DNA of 46,273 nucleotides from Pseudomonadota bacterium. Its GTDB lineage: Bacteria > Pseudomonadota > Gammaproteobacteria > Steroidobacterales > Steroidobacteraceae. Position numbers and translations under genes: made by a program. The stretch covers positions 1 through 46,273 of the forward strand of contig JAKCDC010000020.1 in NCBI GenBank assembly GCA_021838635.1. The letters are read 5' to 3'. Under the pieces are notes generated by a model that saw only the letters and a program-made list of their open reading frames with translations, did no database searches and had not been told where the DNA came from. Below are positions 19,839 through 27,522 of this stretch, piece after piece. The first letter of the stretch is position 1. Each line of letters starts with the position of its first letter.

Positions 19839-20522
19839 CGATGGTTATCGGCGCTGTACCGTCACACACCAAGTTTCGGACACTGCCCTCGCGGACCGAC
19901 GTACCGGGTCCCGACGCCAGGAACCGCACGCGCGATCGCTTCGTCATTCGTATTGGGCCGCATCAACGACCCGATACGAACGCTAACGGTAAGGTCGGCA
20001 GGCACAAGCATGGCGATTTTCACGCACCATGTACGAGCACCGCGCCTGGGCGGTAGCCGACGGCGCGGGCGACCGTAAGGCAACGGCCTCACCGCCGCTC
20101 GAGCTGCCACGCATCGATCTGCCGCCCCGGCACACCACCAGTCGGCACAAGGGGGGCTCGGCGCGCACCGGTCGGAGGAGCGGTCCAGAGAGCAGCCGCA
20201 GCGGTCGCCGGCCGAGAGCGAACCCTGCACGAGGCAGGAGGCCGGCATCAAGACGACCGGCATGCGATCCGGGGGCCACCGGCACAGGTGCCGGCAGCGC
20301 GGGAGCGTGGAAATCGACGCGCGCGCAGCGCAAAAAAAAATCAGGTCAATCCGCGCAGCGACACTCTCGTCATCCGTAACGTTACGCCCCGCAGCCCGCG
20401 CCACCACCCCGCGTCCGTCAGGACGGGCGCTGCGAACTCCACAGCACTCCTTTCGCCCCCCCAGTCACACCCTGTACCATTGCCGGCCTTCATCCTCCTG
20501 ACCCTCTTTGCAGTGACTGAAT
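19839..20522. other. Gene-poor gap after tnaA
   Basis: About 680 bases without a convincing gene. Open frames here have biased, non-protein-like composition (Arg/Pro/Ala runs). An A9 tract occurs at 20332-20340 but has no stable hairpin beside it on either strand. Confidence 0.45.
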
Positions 20523-20564
20523 AAAAAAAAACGTCCTGTATCTATCCTGATACATCCGACGTTG
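20523..20564 (-). terminator. Intrinsic terminator on the minus strand with no known gene
   Basis: Read on the minus strand: a hairpin with arms ACGTC/GACGT and TGTATC/GATACA (small internal loop GGA opposite G, apical loop AGGATA), followed directly by nine Ts (20531-20523). This is a classical intrinsic terminator. No minus-strand gene precedes it, so it may end a small RNA from 20565-20804 or an antisense transcript of the regulator gene. Confidence 0.6.
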
Positions 20565-20804
20565 TTCCCACCGATGTCCGCCGATCGCCCCGCGCGCGCC
20601 GCATCACGGTACGGTGGGCTCAAATTCGAGCAGCCCGATTATCTCCTCGGCCTTGCGTCATAACTTTCGCCGGCGATCCCGACTAAAGGCGCTTCCGGGG
20701 CAACACGTAAGGGACCTCGCGTGCTACGTACAAGCCCCACTGTGAGCACGCCCGTCGTCACTATAGCGTGCCCCCGCATGCACGTGACATAAGAAGCTCT
20801 CCAG
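20565..20804 (-). other. Possible minus-strand small-RNA unit
   Basis: The 240 bases between the minus-strand terminator and the regulator start contain no protein-like frame. On the minus strand there is a TATAGT hexamer (20766-20761) that could be a -10 box, and a GAAA...GACGCAAGGCC segment (about 20672-20650) that recalls the core of cyclic-di-GMP-I riboswitches, but the helices expected around that core are not evident. The same region must also hold the promoter of the plus-strand regulator. Confidence 0.25.
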
Positions 20805-22163
20805 ATGTCTCGGCGCGTCGTCGTACTGCAGGGTGCCGGATCCGCACTGGAACTGGACAACCTGATCGTTGCCCAGAATTGGGAGATCCGCCGTGCGACT
20901 CGACTCGACGAAGTACATGTTTCCGACGGCGCGTCGGATTGCTCCGTCGGCATTGCGGTATTCGACGCAGCGCTCCTCTGTAGCCCGGGGGATTTCATGC
21001 AAGCGGATGCGCCCAGCGACATGGAGTGGCTGGCGGTCATTCCCAAAGACGCGCCGCGAGACCCGCGCACGGCGCGCGCGCTCGCCTCCGTATTCTTCGA
21101 CTTCCACACGCTGCCGCTCGACGGTGCGCGCCTTTTGCACTCGCTCGGACATGCGTACGGAAAGTCTCTGCTGCGCCGCGCCGCGTTCGCCCCCCCCGTC
21201 CGCAGCCGTGGCCAGTACGGCATGATCGGAGACAGTCCCGGCATGCAGACTCTGTACCGCCAGCTCGAGCGAGTGATGCGCGCGAGCGCGCCTTTGCTGC
21301 TGACCGGTGAGAGCGGCGTCGGCAAAGAGCTCGCCGCCCGAGCAGTGCACGTCGGTTCGGAACGAAACGCCGGTCCGTTCGTGCCGGTGAATTGTGGTGC
21401 GCTACCCCCGGCGCTCATCGAAAGCCTGCTATTCGGCCACGAGCGAGGCTCCTTCACCGGCGCACATGAGCGTCAGATTGGATCGATTGAAGCGGCCGCT
21501 CATGGAACGATCTTTCTCGATGAAATTGGCGATCTACCGCGTCCGGCGCAGGCGAGTCTGTTGCGCTTTCTGCAGGAGTCGACCGTTACGCGCGTCGGCT
21601 CGACGCGCGAACTGCGGATCGACGCCCGGGTCATTGCCGCGACCCACAAAGACTTAAGCACCGCGGTGCGCGCCGGGGAGTTCCGCGAAGATCTCTTCTA
21701 TAGGCTGAACGTCCTGCACATCGAAATTCCGCCGCTACGGGCGCGGGGCGCGGACTGCGTTCTGCTCGCCGAGCACTTTCTGCATCGGGAAATCATTGGC
21801 TGCCCATCCGGTGTGCGCGGCTTTTCGGAAAGTGCGCTCACTGCGATCCAGCGTCACAGCTGGCCCGGGAACATCCGCGAGCTTCTTAACAAAGTCCAGC
21901 ATGCCGTGGTGATGTGCAACGGTCCACTGATCACCCCGACCGACTTGCAACTCGAACGCCGCGGCGCCTTCTGCGTGAGCGGTTCTCTGGCCGATGCACG
22001 TGCAGGAACCGAGCGACAACTGATTGAAATCGCGCTCGATCGTAGCGGGCACAACATCGCCGCCACCGCGCGCGAGCTCGGAGTGTCCAGAGTCACGCTC
22101 TATCGGATCCTCAAGCGCCTCGGAATGTCCCCGCGAGGAGGATTCAGCGCGCTCGACTCCTGA
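20805..22163 (+). CDS. Sigma-54-type enhancer-binding regulator (VpsR-like)
   Basis: Predicted transcription activator of 452 residues. The N-terminal ~135 residues form a receiver-like domain resembling VpsR. The AAA+ domain has Walker A GESGVGKE (168-175), the sigma-54-contact loop GSFTGA (215-220, Ser in place of the usual Ala), Walker B IFLDEI (236-241) and REDLFYRL (294-301). A Fis-type helix-turn-helix lies at about 405-445 (NIAATARELGVSRVTLYRILKRLG). It is followed after 33 bases by the FapF-like gene. A perfect sigma-54 promoter lies upstream of the facing operon at 26810-26825, making that operon the likely target. VpsR itself responds to cyclic di-GMP and can work with sigma-70, so the mechanism here is open. 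The ribosome-binding site is weak. Confidence 0.87.
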   Translation: MSRRVVVLQGAGSALELDNLIVAQNWEIRRATRLDEVHVSDGASDCSVGIAVFDAALLCSPGDFMQADAPSDMEWLAVIPKDAPRDPRTARALASVFFDFHTLPLDGARLLHSLGHAYGKSLLRRAAFAPPVRSRGQYGMIGDSPGMQTLYRQLERVMRASAPLLLTGESGVGKELAARAVHVGSERNAGPFVPVNCGALPPALIESLLFGHERGSFTGAHERQIGSIEAAAHGTIFLDEIGDLPRPAQASLLRFLQESTVTRVGSTRELRIDARVIAATHKDLSTAVRAGEFREDLFYRLNVLHIEIPPLRARGADCVLLAEHFLHREIIGCPSGVRGFSESALTAIQRHSWPGNIRELLNKVQHAVVMCNGPLITPTDLQLERRGAFCVSGSLADARAGTERQLIEIALDRSGHNIAATARELGVSRVTLYRILKRLGMSPRGGFSALDS

Positions 22164-22196
22164 GTGATCAGTCGCCATGCCATGGGAGCAAGAACA

Positions 22197-23246
22197 ATGC
22201 ACCGCTGCCATACTCTCGCCGCAAGCGCACTGCTCGCGGCCGCGCTGTCCCCCAATGCCCAGACACTCGCGGCCGATTCGCCGCCGAGCGCTCCGCCCAC
22301 CCCGGTCGGTCAAGCGCCCGCGGCGCCGAAGGCCCCCGCCCCGGCCGCACAAGTTTTCGCCGAACCTACCGCATTGACTCCACAGGGAACTCTGGTTCTG
22401 GAACCGTCCATTCAGTATATCCACTCGACCAACAACCAAATCGCGTTGCTCGGATATACGGTGCTGCCGGCGCTGACCATAGGACTCATCGACGTTCAGC
22501 GCATCGAGAGCAATTTGACGACCTACAACCTCACTGCACGCTACGGTTTGCTGAGGCGCCTGGAAATCGAGATGCGAGTGCCGTACGTGATCGAAAACAC
22601 CACCACCGAGATGCGCCCATTGGCCACTGCAGCTACGACGAATTCGTATTTCAACGCCTCCGGCAGCGACATCGGTGACGCGGAAGTGGCGCTACGTGCG
22701 CAGCTGAACGAGTTTCATGGCGATAACGTGGTATGGATCGGCTCCCTGCTGTTTAAGTCCCATACCGGCACCAGTATTTTTCAGGAGCCGGTCGATCCGA
22801 ACACAGGTCTGCAGAGTACGCTCGCCACCGGATCCGGATTCAACGCGATTCAGCCTGGGATCACGTTCCTCATGCCGTCCGACCCTGCCGTGTTTTTTGG
22901 CGGTGCCGATTACACTTATAGTATCGGCCGGGACGTAGGCCACGGATACGGATACATCCATCCCGGCGCGATCATCGACGTGACCCTCGGTATGGGACTT
23001 GCGCTCAATGCACGCGCTTCCTTCAGTATCGGTTACCAGCACAGCATCGTGTTCCAGACCACGCAGACCTCTCCGGCCAGCGGCCTGGCGCTCGCCCGCG
23101 TGGGCACATTGCAGCTCGGCACGCTGCGCTTTGGCGTGACCTACCGTATCAACGCACGCACCCTGCTGAACGTCACGATTGGCGTCGGGGTCACACGCGA
23201 TTCTCCCGATCTCGAGGCGACGGCCCGGCTGCCCGTCTCCTTCTGA
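22197..23246 (+). CDS. fapF: FapF-like outer-membrane amyloid exporter
   Basis: Predicted outer-membrane beta-barrel of 349 residues. In Pseudomonas, FapF exports functional amyloid subunits. A Sec signal peptide ending about residue 25 is followed by a Pro/Ala-rich linker (to about 55), then the conserved entry LTPQGTLVLEPSIQYIHSTNN, LLGYTVLPALTIGLIDV, LTARYGLLRRLEIEMRVPYV, and amphipathic strands to a C-terminal Phe (ARLPVSF) as expected for barrel assembly. The Pseudomonas protein carries an N-terminal coiled coil; here only the Pro/Ala linker is seen. GGGAG lies 8 bases before the ATG. Same transcript as the regulator; it converges with the minus-strand operon with only 16 bases between the stops. 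Confidence 0.78.
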   Translation: MHRCHTLAASALLAAALSPNAQTLAADSPPSAPPTPVGQAPAAPKAPAPAAQVFAEPTALTPQGTLVLEPSIQYIHSTNNQIALLGYTVLPALTIGLIDVQRIESNLTTYNLTARYGLLRRLEIEMRVPYVIENTTTEMRPLATAATTNSYFNASGSDIGDAEVALRAQLNEFHGDNVVWIGSLLFKSHTGTSIFQEPVDPNTGLQSTLATGSGFNAIQPGITFLMPSDPAVFFGGADYTYSIGRDVGHGYGYIHPGAIIDVTLGMGLALNARASFSIGYQHSIVFQTTQTSPASGLALARVGTLQLGTLRFGVTYRINARTLLNVTIGVGVTRDSPDLEATARLPVSF

Positions 23247-23262
23247 TCGGTTCCGCAACGAC

Positions 23263-24282
23263 TCAATGGCTGATGGAGGCGGCCACCTGCGCCTGAATCG
23301 CGGCCGCCAACGACAGCGCATTGGCCACTGGCAGACCGCCCAACGTCGCGGTGATGGTCGTCTGAGTCTGGATGGTGGTCGCCTGCACGTCGTTCTGCAC
23401 CGCCGTCGTGATCGCCGCGGCGTTCGGGAGGTTGCTGATCACGATGACCGGCACCACGCCGCCCCCAGCGGGCGCACTCATCACCTGCGGCGATGCTGCC
23501 GCGATGGGCGCAGCGGTGGCCGGTGCCGACGGAGCCGCCGGGATCGCAGCGACCAAGGGGCTGGACTGAACTGAGGGGTCCACCTGCGTCGCCACCGGTG
23601 TGCTCGTGGCGACCACTGGCTGCACGTTCGGCGCCGAGACCGATGGCGTCGGAGCCGAGGGAGCCGGCGCGCTGGCGGCGCCGGACAATGCGCCATTGGC
23701 CACCGCGACGGCATTCGTGAGTGCACTGGCGAATTGTGAGGTCGACCCACTCTGCACATCAGGAGAACTCACCGACCCGCTGGTCTCTCCTGGGGCACTC
23801 GAGGTGACCGCGGGCGCAGTCGCCACGGCAGGAGCGCTGATCGGCGCGGTCTGAACTGCAAGCGGGGTGGCCGACCCGGTAGCCGCCGGGGTGGCGACGG
23901 GCGTGGACATCAGGAGTCCCGCCGCGCCGCCCGCAGACACGCCCTGTCCCGAATCGAGCACCTGGATCAACTGGGCGAGCGGACCGGTAACGGAGATCTG
24001 CGGCAGGCCACCGGAGGCCAGATTGCCGAGATTGGAGATCACCAGCTGCATTTGCGCCACAACCTGGCCGTTCACTTCCACGGTGCGCGCGATGGCGAAG
24101 TACGCGACGAGGTTGTTTTGAGGGAAATCGAAGCCGCCATGCAACCTCGCCAGCTCGGCATCCGGCACCACCACCCAGGACGCTGCGGTCCGTTCTGCCG
24201 CTAGAATGTTCCCCGACGAGGCGACTGCGGCCGCACTGGAGCCGATGCACAGTCCCATGATCAACGGTTTGAGCATGCGCAT
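23263..24282 (-). CDS. Secreted protein with double-glycine-like motif, FapE-position gene
   Basis: Unrecognised secreted protein of 339 residues, last gene of the Fap-like operon. A Sec signal peptide (LIMGLCIGSSAAAVASS) is followed by PDAELARLHGG at residues 40-50, which looks like the ELxxLxGG processing site of C39-peptidase substrates, then FDFPQNNLVAYFAIARTVEVNG. The middle (about 110-280) is low-complexity Ala/Pro/Ser/Thr/Val. The C-terminus is Thr/Gln/Ala-rich (VQNDVQATTIQTQTTITATL). The start at 24282 follows GGAGG by 5 bases; another ATG is two codons later. It begins 16 bases after the C39 peptidase stop. Its place and secretion suggest a FapE-like minor subunit, but sequence homology is not certain. 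Confidence 0.7.
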   Translation of the reverse strand: MRMLKPLIMGLCIGSSAAAVASSGNILAAERTAASWVVVPDAELARLHGGFDFPQNNLVAYFAIARTVEVNGQVVAQMQLVISNLGNLASGGLPQISVTGPLAQLIQVLDSGQGVSAGGAAGLLMSTPVATPAATGSATPLAVQTAPISAPAVATAPAVTSSAPGETSGSVSSPDVQSGSTSQFASALTNAVAVANGALSGAASAPAPSAPTPSVSAPNVQPVVATSTPVATQVDPSVQSSPLVAAIPAAPSAPATAAPIAAASPQVMSAPAGGGVVPVIVISNLPNAAAITTAVQNDVQATTIQTQTTITATLGGLPVANALSLAAAIQAQVAASISH

Positions 24283-24298
24283 ACGGGCCTCCACTCGC

Positions 24299-25000
24299 TC
24301 AGAAGCGATTCCCGTTCGGAATTTCGAGCAACTCAAGGGCCAGGGAATGCCGATCCACGCCAACGAACAGCGGCGGCGGCGTTGCCGAGTTCCAGTCCGC
24401 CGGCAGGTTGAACCGGGCAATATTCAAATCGTTACGAATCACGAAGAACAGATTTCCCACACGCGCACGCGCAAACGCCTTGCGGGACATCACCCGGCGA
24501 CCGAGCGCTGGATCACCGAGCACCACTCGGTACGCATTGGCACCCTTGACGACCACGAAGTGGCGATACCCATGATCGGTAATCAGGGCGATCGCCGGGA
24601 TGCCAATCTTGATCAGCGTGCTCAGTGGAACGCGCACGCCGTCGGCAACGTAGCCCAAGCTCTGCAGATAGCGCTTCATATCGAGCAAAGAGAAGCCCTC
24701 GACGCGGATCTGTGCCTGGTTGCCTACCGCGTACATCGCTCTGAACACGGCCGTCTCGGTAGTCGGCCGTCCGTACTGGTAGGTCAGCAGCGTCGCCAAC
24801 GCCGCCGAGCCGCAACTGAAGTCGTACTGCTGATGCACCGTACGGCGAAATCCCCAGTAAAAGCGCATCTGCTGCAGCGTGTGCACCGGCACCGCATACG
24901 ACTCCCCGCCGCTCAGCTGCACCACGCCCTCGGCGAGCACGGCTCGGGCGGCCAGCAGCCCGAGCGCCATCGCGAGCATCGCCCCCAGGACTCTATTCAC
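24299..25000 (-). CDS. fapD: C39-family cysteine peptidase, FapD-like
   Basis: Predicted periplasmic papain-like peptidase of 233 residues. A signal peptide (MLAMALGLLAARAVLA) precedes the C39 domain. The catalytic Cys63 is in QQYDFSCGSAALATLL, with His147 in YRHFVVVKG and Asp163 in LGDPALGR. In bacteriocin ABC exporters C39 domains cut after Gly-Gly; the stand-alone FapD peptidase is part of Pseudomonas fap operons. Here the neighbouring downstream gene encodes a protein with a double-glycine-like motif, a candidate substrate. GTG start at 25000 with GAGG 7 bases upstream. It is separated by 10 bases from the preceding gene and by 16 from the next. Confidence 0.85.
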   Translation of the reverse strand: MNRVLGAMLAMALGLLAARAVLAEGVVQLSGGESYAVPVHTLQQMRFYWGFRRTVHQQYDFSCGSAALATLLTYQYGRPTTETAVFRAMYAVGNQAQIRVEGFSLLDMKRYLQSLGYVADGVRVPLSTLIKIGIPAIALITDHGYRHFVVVKGANAYRVVLGDPALGRRVMSRKAFARARVGNLFFVIRNDLNIARFNLPADWNSATPPPLFVGVDRHSLALELLEIPNGNRF

Positions 25001-25010
25001 GGCGACGCCT

Positions 25011-25502
25011 CTATTTCTGACCAGTCAATTGCAGGTTCAGAATCGTCGAATTTTGAATCAGCACGTTGTTGCCGGTGTTCTGGATCACGATCGGTATCCC
25101 CGAGGCATTCGAAAACGCGCTGCTACTGATCGAATTCGAGCCGGTGGTCAGCTGCGAGGCGACGTTTCCGCTCACCGCCCCATTGGAGTTGTTCTGGCTC
25201 AAATGGGTATCTGTGCCACCGCGCTCCTTGGCGAGAACCGCATCCCCGAGCACCGCGGCGCTGAGCAGCGCAATCGACCTTATCGAGCGCCGGGCAGCCG
25301 CAGCGTGCGCTCTTGATTTCGGCGGCTGCGCCGCCGCAGTCCGGTGCGCCGGAGCGCTGTGCTCGGCAGCGAATTGGATGATCGGGTGGCGCTGGACCTT
25401 TGTAGCCGGTGGAGGCGCTTGGGGCGTCTCACCCCGCGCCGCAACAGCCCCGAGCGCACCCAGGGCCGCCAGCATGATGATCGGTACTATGGGGCGATTC
25501 AT
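25011..25502 (-). CDS. fapA: FapA-like small secreted protein
   Basis: Predicted secreted protein of 163 residues, second gene of the operon. Signal peptide at residues 1-23 (PIVPIIMLAALGALGAVAA), then a Pro/Ala/Arg-rich basic stretch, and a C-terminal ~60-residue module rich in Asn/Ser (NNSNGAVSGNVAS, SNSISSSAFSNASGI, VIQNTGNNVLIQNSTILNLQL). In Pseudomonas FapA is proposed to chaperone the amyloid subunits. The C-terminal module is shared with the glycine-rich protein encoded just upstream. The ATG at 25502 follows GGAGG by 5 bases. The gene name is given by operon position and motif style and could be wrong; FapB-like is the main alternative. Confidence 0.6.
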   Translation of the reverse strand: MNRPIVPIIMLAALGALGAVAARGETPQAPPPATKVQRHPIIQFAAEHSAPAHRTAAAQPPKSRAHAAAARRSIRSIALLSAAVLGDAVLAKERGGTDTHLSQNNSNGAVSGNVASQLTTGSNSISSSAFSNASGIPIVIQNTGNNVLIQNSTILNLQLTGQK

Positions 25503-25570
25503 GGCAACCTCCGCAATGAGCGTCCGGAGCGTCGCGCCCACGGCGCGACGCTCCGAAGCGCTCCCCGGTG

Positions 25571-26713
25571 CTAATGACCGGTCGCTGAAAGCGACAGGTT
25601 GGCCTGTACGTTGACGCTCTGCTGGATCAGCGACGACATGCCGCTGTTCTGGCTCGCCACCGTGATGCCGGCCCCATTCGTGAAGGCGCTGCTGATGTTG
25701 TTGGACATATCGAACGTCCCGGCGGTGACGGTATTGTTCCCGCCCATGCCGCCTGCACCGCCGGCTCCGCCCACCGCACCATTGCCGACGCCACCGGTTC
25801 CGGTCGTCGTCGCCTGCGTGCCTCCGGTTCCGGAGCCGCCGCTGCCGCCGCTGCCGCCGCCGCCGCCGCTACCCGCATTACCGAGCGATGCCGTTGCACT
25901 GCCGTTCGCAGCATAGCCATTGGTGGCCGAACCGCTTGAGCCGCCCGATCCGCCCGTGTTGGTGCTGGCGACGGTGTTCGCCGCGCCACCACCAGTGCCA
26001 TTTCCAGACGTTGCCGCTCCACCGCTGCCGCTCGTCGAGGAGTGATTCGACTTCGTGCTCGAGCCACTGTTTACCGCGGCACTCAGTCCGCCGTAGGCCT
26101 CTCCGCCCGACCCCATCCCGCCGCCACCAGCGCCGGTCCGGGTGAAGCCTACGTCGCCGCCGCTTCCTCCGGAACTGGCATCCGCGCTGCCGTTGCGAGC
26201 GCTTCCGTTAGTCGTGTTGCCGGCGGTCACTGAACCGCCCGATGCCCCAACGGCGCCCCGCGCTCCGTTTCCGCCGGATGTCGTCATGCTCGCCGACGAG
26301 TCGCCGCTCGCTCCGCCGTATCCGGCGCCGCCCTTACCGCCCGCCGCGCCGCTGGCTCCGTTGGCGTTGCCCATATTCCACGCCGTATTTCCAATGCCAG
26401 CAACCGTGTTTCCGGACACCGTCGCGTTCAGGTTCGACGTCGCCGCGACCGTCGTATTCCAAGTGTCGTTGGTGACTGTCTTGGTCACGGTCATGGTCGA
26501 TGTCGTGTTCGTCGTCGGGTCATAGCTGCTGAGATTTGCCGACGAACCGAGGTTCGCTTGCGGGCTACCGTTGCCGCCCTGCGTGGCTGTACTGGTCTTC
26601 GTGACAGACGAGGATGGAGGATTCGCTCCTCCTCCGGGGGTCGCCATCGCCAGCCCGGAGGCCGACGCCAGCGCCATGGCGATTGCCATGGCAATCAGTT
26701 TATTCGTCTTCAT
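25571..26713 (-). CDS. Glycine-rich secreted protein, candidate amyloid subunit (FapB/C-like)
   Basis: First gene of the Fap-like operon, 380 residues. A clear signal peptide (LIAMAIAMALASASGLAMA) is followed by a Thr/Ser/Asn-rich segment, then about 240 residues dominated by Gly, Ser, Ala, Asn and Thr (runs such as SGGGGGSGGSGGSGTGG). A conserved-looking C-terminus follows: SNNISSAFTNGAGI, ASQNSGMSSLIQQSVNVQANL. The mature protein has no Cys, so the CxxC of Pseudomonas FapC is absent, and I see no clear long repeats like those of FapC. It is the best candidate for the exported fibre or matrix protein. GGAGA precedes the ATG at 26713. A sigma-54 promoter lies about 100 bases upstream. Confidence 0.72.
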   Translation of the reverse strand: MKTNKLIAMAIAMALASASGLAMATPGGGANPPSSSVTKTSTATQGGNGSPQANLGSSANLSSYDPTTNTTSTMTVTKTVTNDTWNTTVAATSNLNATVSGNTVAGIGNTAWNMGNANGASGAAGGKGGAGYGGASGDSSASMTTSGGNGARGAVGASGGSVTAGNTTNGSARNGSADASSGGSGGDVGFTRTGAGGGGMGSGGEAYGGLSAAVNSGSSTKSNHSSTSGSGGAATSGNGTGGGAANTVASTNTGGSGGSSGSATNGYAANGSATASLGNAGSGGGGGSGGSGGSGTGGTQATTTGTGGVGNGAVGGAGGAGGMGGNNTVTAGTFDMSNNISSAFTNGAGITVASQNSGMSSLIQQSVNVQANLSLSATGH

Positions 26714-26809
26714 TGAGGATTCTCCGCACATGGATGGTTTGACTTCGCGATGCATTGCGCCGCCGCTCACCACTGCACACAGTCGGTTCCTGGCCGCAGC
26801 GCTCTTCAA

Positions 26810-26825
26810 GCAACCCTCGTGCCAC
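26810..26825 (-). promoter_or_regulatory. Sigma-54 promoter of the Fap-like operon
   Basis: On the minus strand the sequence is TGGCACGAGGGTTGCT: TGGCAC (26825-26820), 5 bases, TTGCT (26814-26810). This matches the -24/-12 consensus TGGCACG-N4-TTGCW at every conserved position. Transcription would start near 26799 and give a leader of about 85 bases before the glycine-rich gene. Confidence 0.8.
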
Positions 26826-26917
26826 GCGGCGACCTGCTGCCAAGTGACTGATTGGAAACACTTGTGCGCCGTTCGGCATGGCGCGTCCGCCGCTGCAGCG
26901 GCGAAACATGTGTCCGG

Positions 26918-26937
26918 TACGAGTCACCTCTCGTACG
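26918..26937. promoter_or_regulatory. Candidate upstream activator site (20-bp dyad)
   Basis: A perfect 7-bp inverted repeat, GTACGAG and CTCGTAC, with a 6-base centre. It lies 93 bases upstream of the -24 element, in the range where sigma-54 enhancer-binding proteins bind. The likely binder is the regulator encoded at 20805-22163 (inference). Confidence 0.55.
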
Positions 26938-27522
26938 GTGCCGGCCGTTGCGACTCGCGCAACCATCCATCACCGCAGCCGAGGTCGGCGCACCCGACGG
27001 TTCACCAATAAGTTCGACGCCAACCAGTCGCAGTGGACCGGTTCGGTCGCCCAACAGAGGCTGCGCGACCGCAAGGCGAAGGTGCGCGTGCCCGGCATCA
27101 GTCTGACCGTGCACCGCATCGCGGAACGCAGGCGGCACGATGATTCAGGGCGACCGGGGGGGGGGTGCGGGAGGCGCAACATCGACGGCGATGCGTCCAT
27201 GTGACGACAGTCACCGAGTGAGTCCCCGCGGAAGTGGGCGGTCCTGGACGCCGGTCGATTCGGCGCGCTGCCATACCCTTCCGATCCGGCCTTGGCCGTA
27301 GAGCGCCGCCCTAGGAGACATCCATGTCCCGGGTGAACGTCGCGTGCCTCCCGGCGCAACGGACCAGAGACGCGCTGACCGATGCGATCACGGCGGGTGA
27401 TGGCGCACCGGCGCCGACTGGTCCTCTGTCGTCGTGGCCACAATGGGTACGTCCTGCAGCGAAGGTGTCGCGGCAAACCGCTGTGTGCGCTACAGCGCAG
27501 CGCGCGACTGATCGCGGATCGG
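26938..27522. other. Gap between the Fap-like operon and the small membrane protein
   Basis: No convincing gene. One frame opens at 27324 with a fair GGAG upstream, but its composition is unlike a protein and it runs across the following small gene in another frame. The region contains a run of ten G (27156-27165). Confidence 0.45.
27156..27165. repeat. Homopolymer G10 tract
   Basis: Ten consecutive G on the plus strand, in the non-coding region about 330 bases upstream of the sigma-54 promoter of the Fap-like operon. Such tracts can vary in length by slippage. Confidence 0.85.

Noticed and set aside
19862-20407. 181-residue minus-strand open frame
   Set aside because: Composition is Cys/Arg/Pro-rich and shadow-like, with no motif and no ribosome-binding site.
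20650-20672. Cyclic-di-GMP-I riboswitch on the minus strand
   Set aside because: Only the GAAA and GACGCAAGGCC segments fit; the flanking helices needed for the aptamer are not present by eye, so it is mentioned only as a resemblance.
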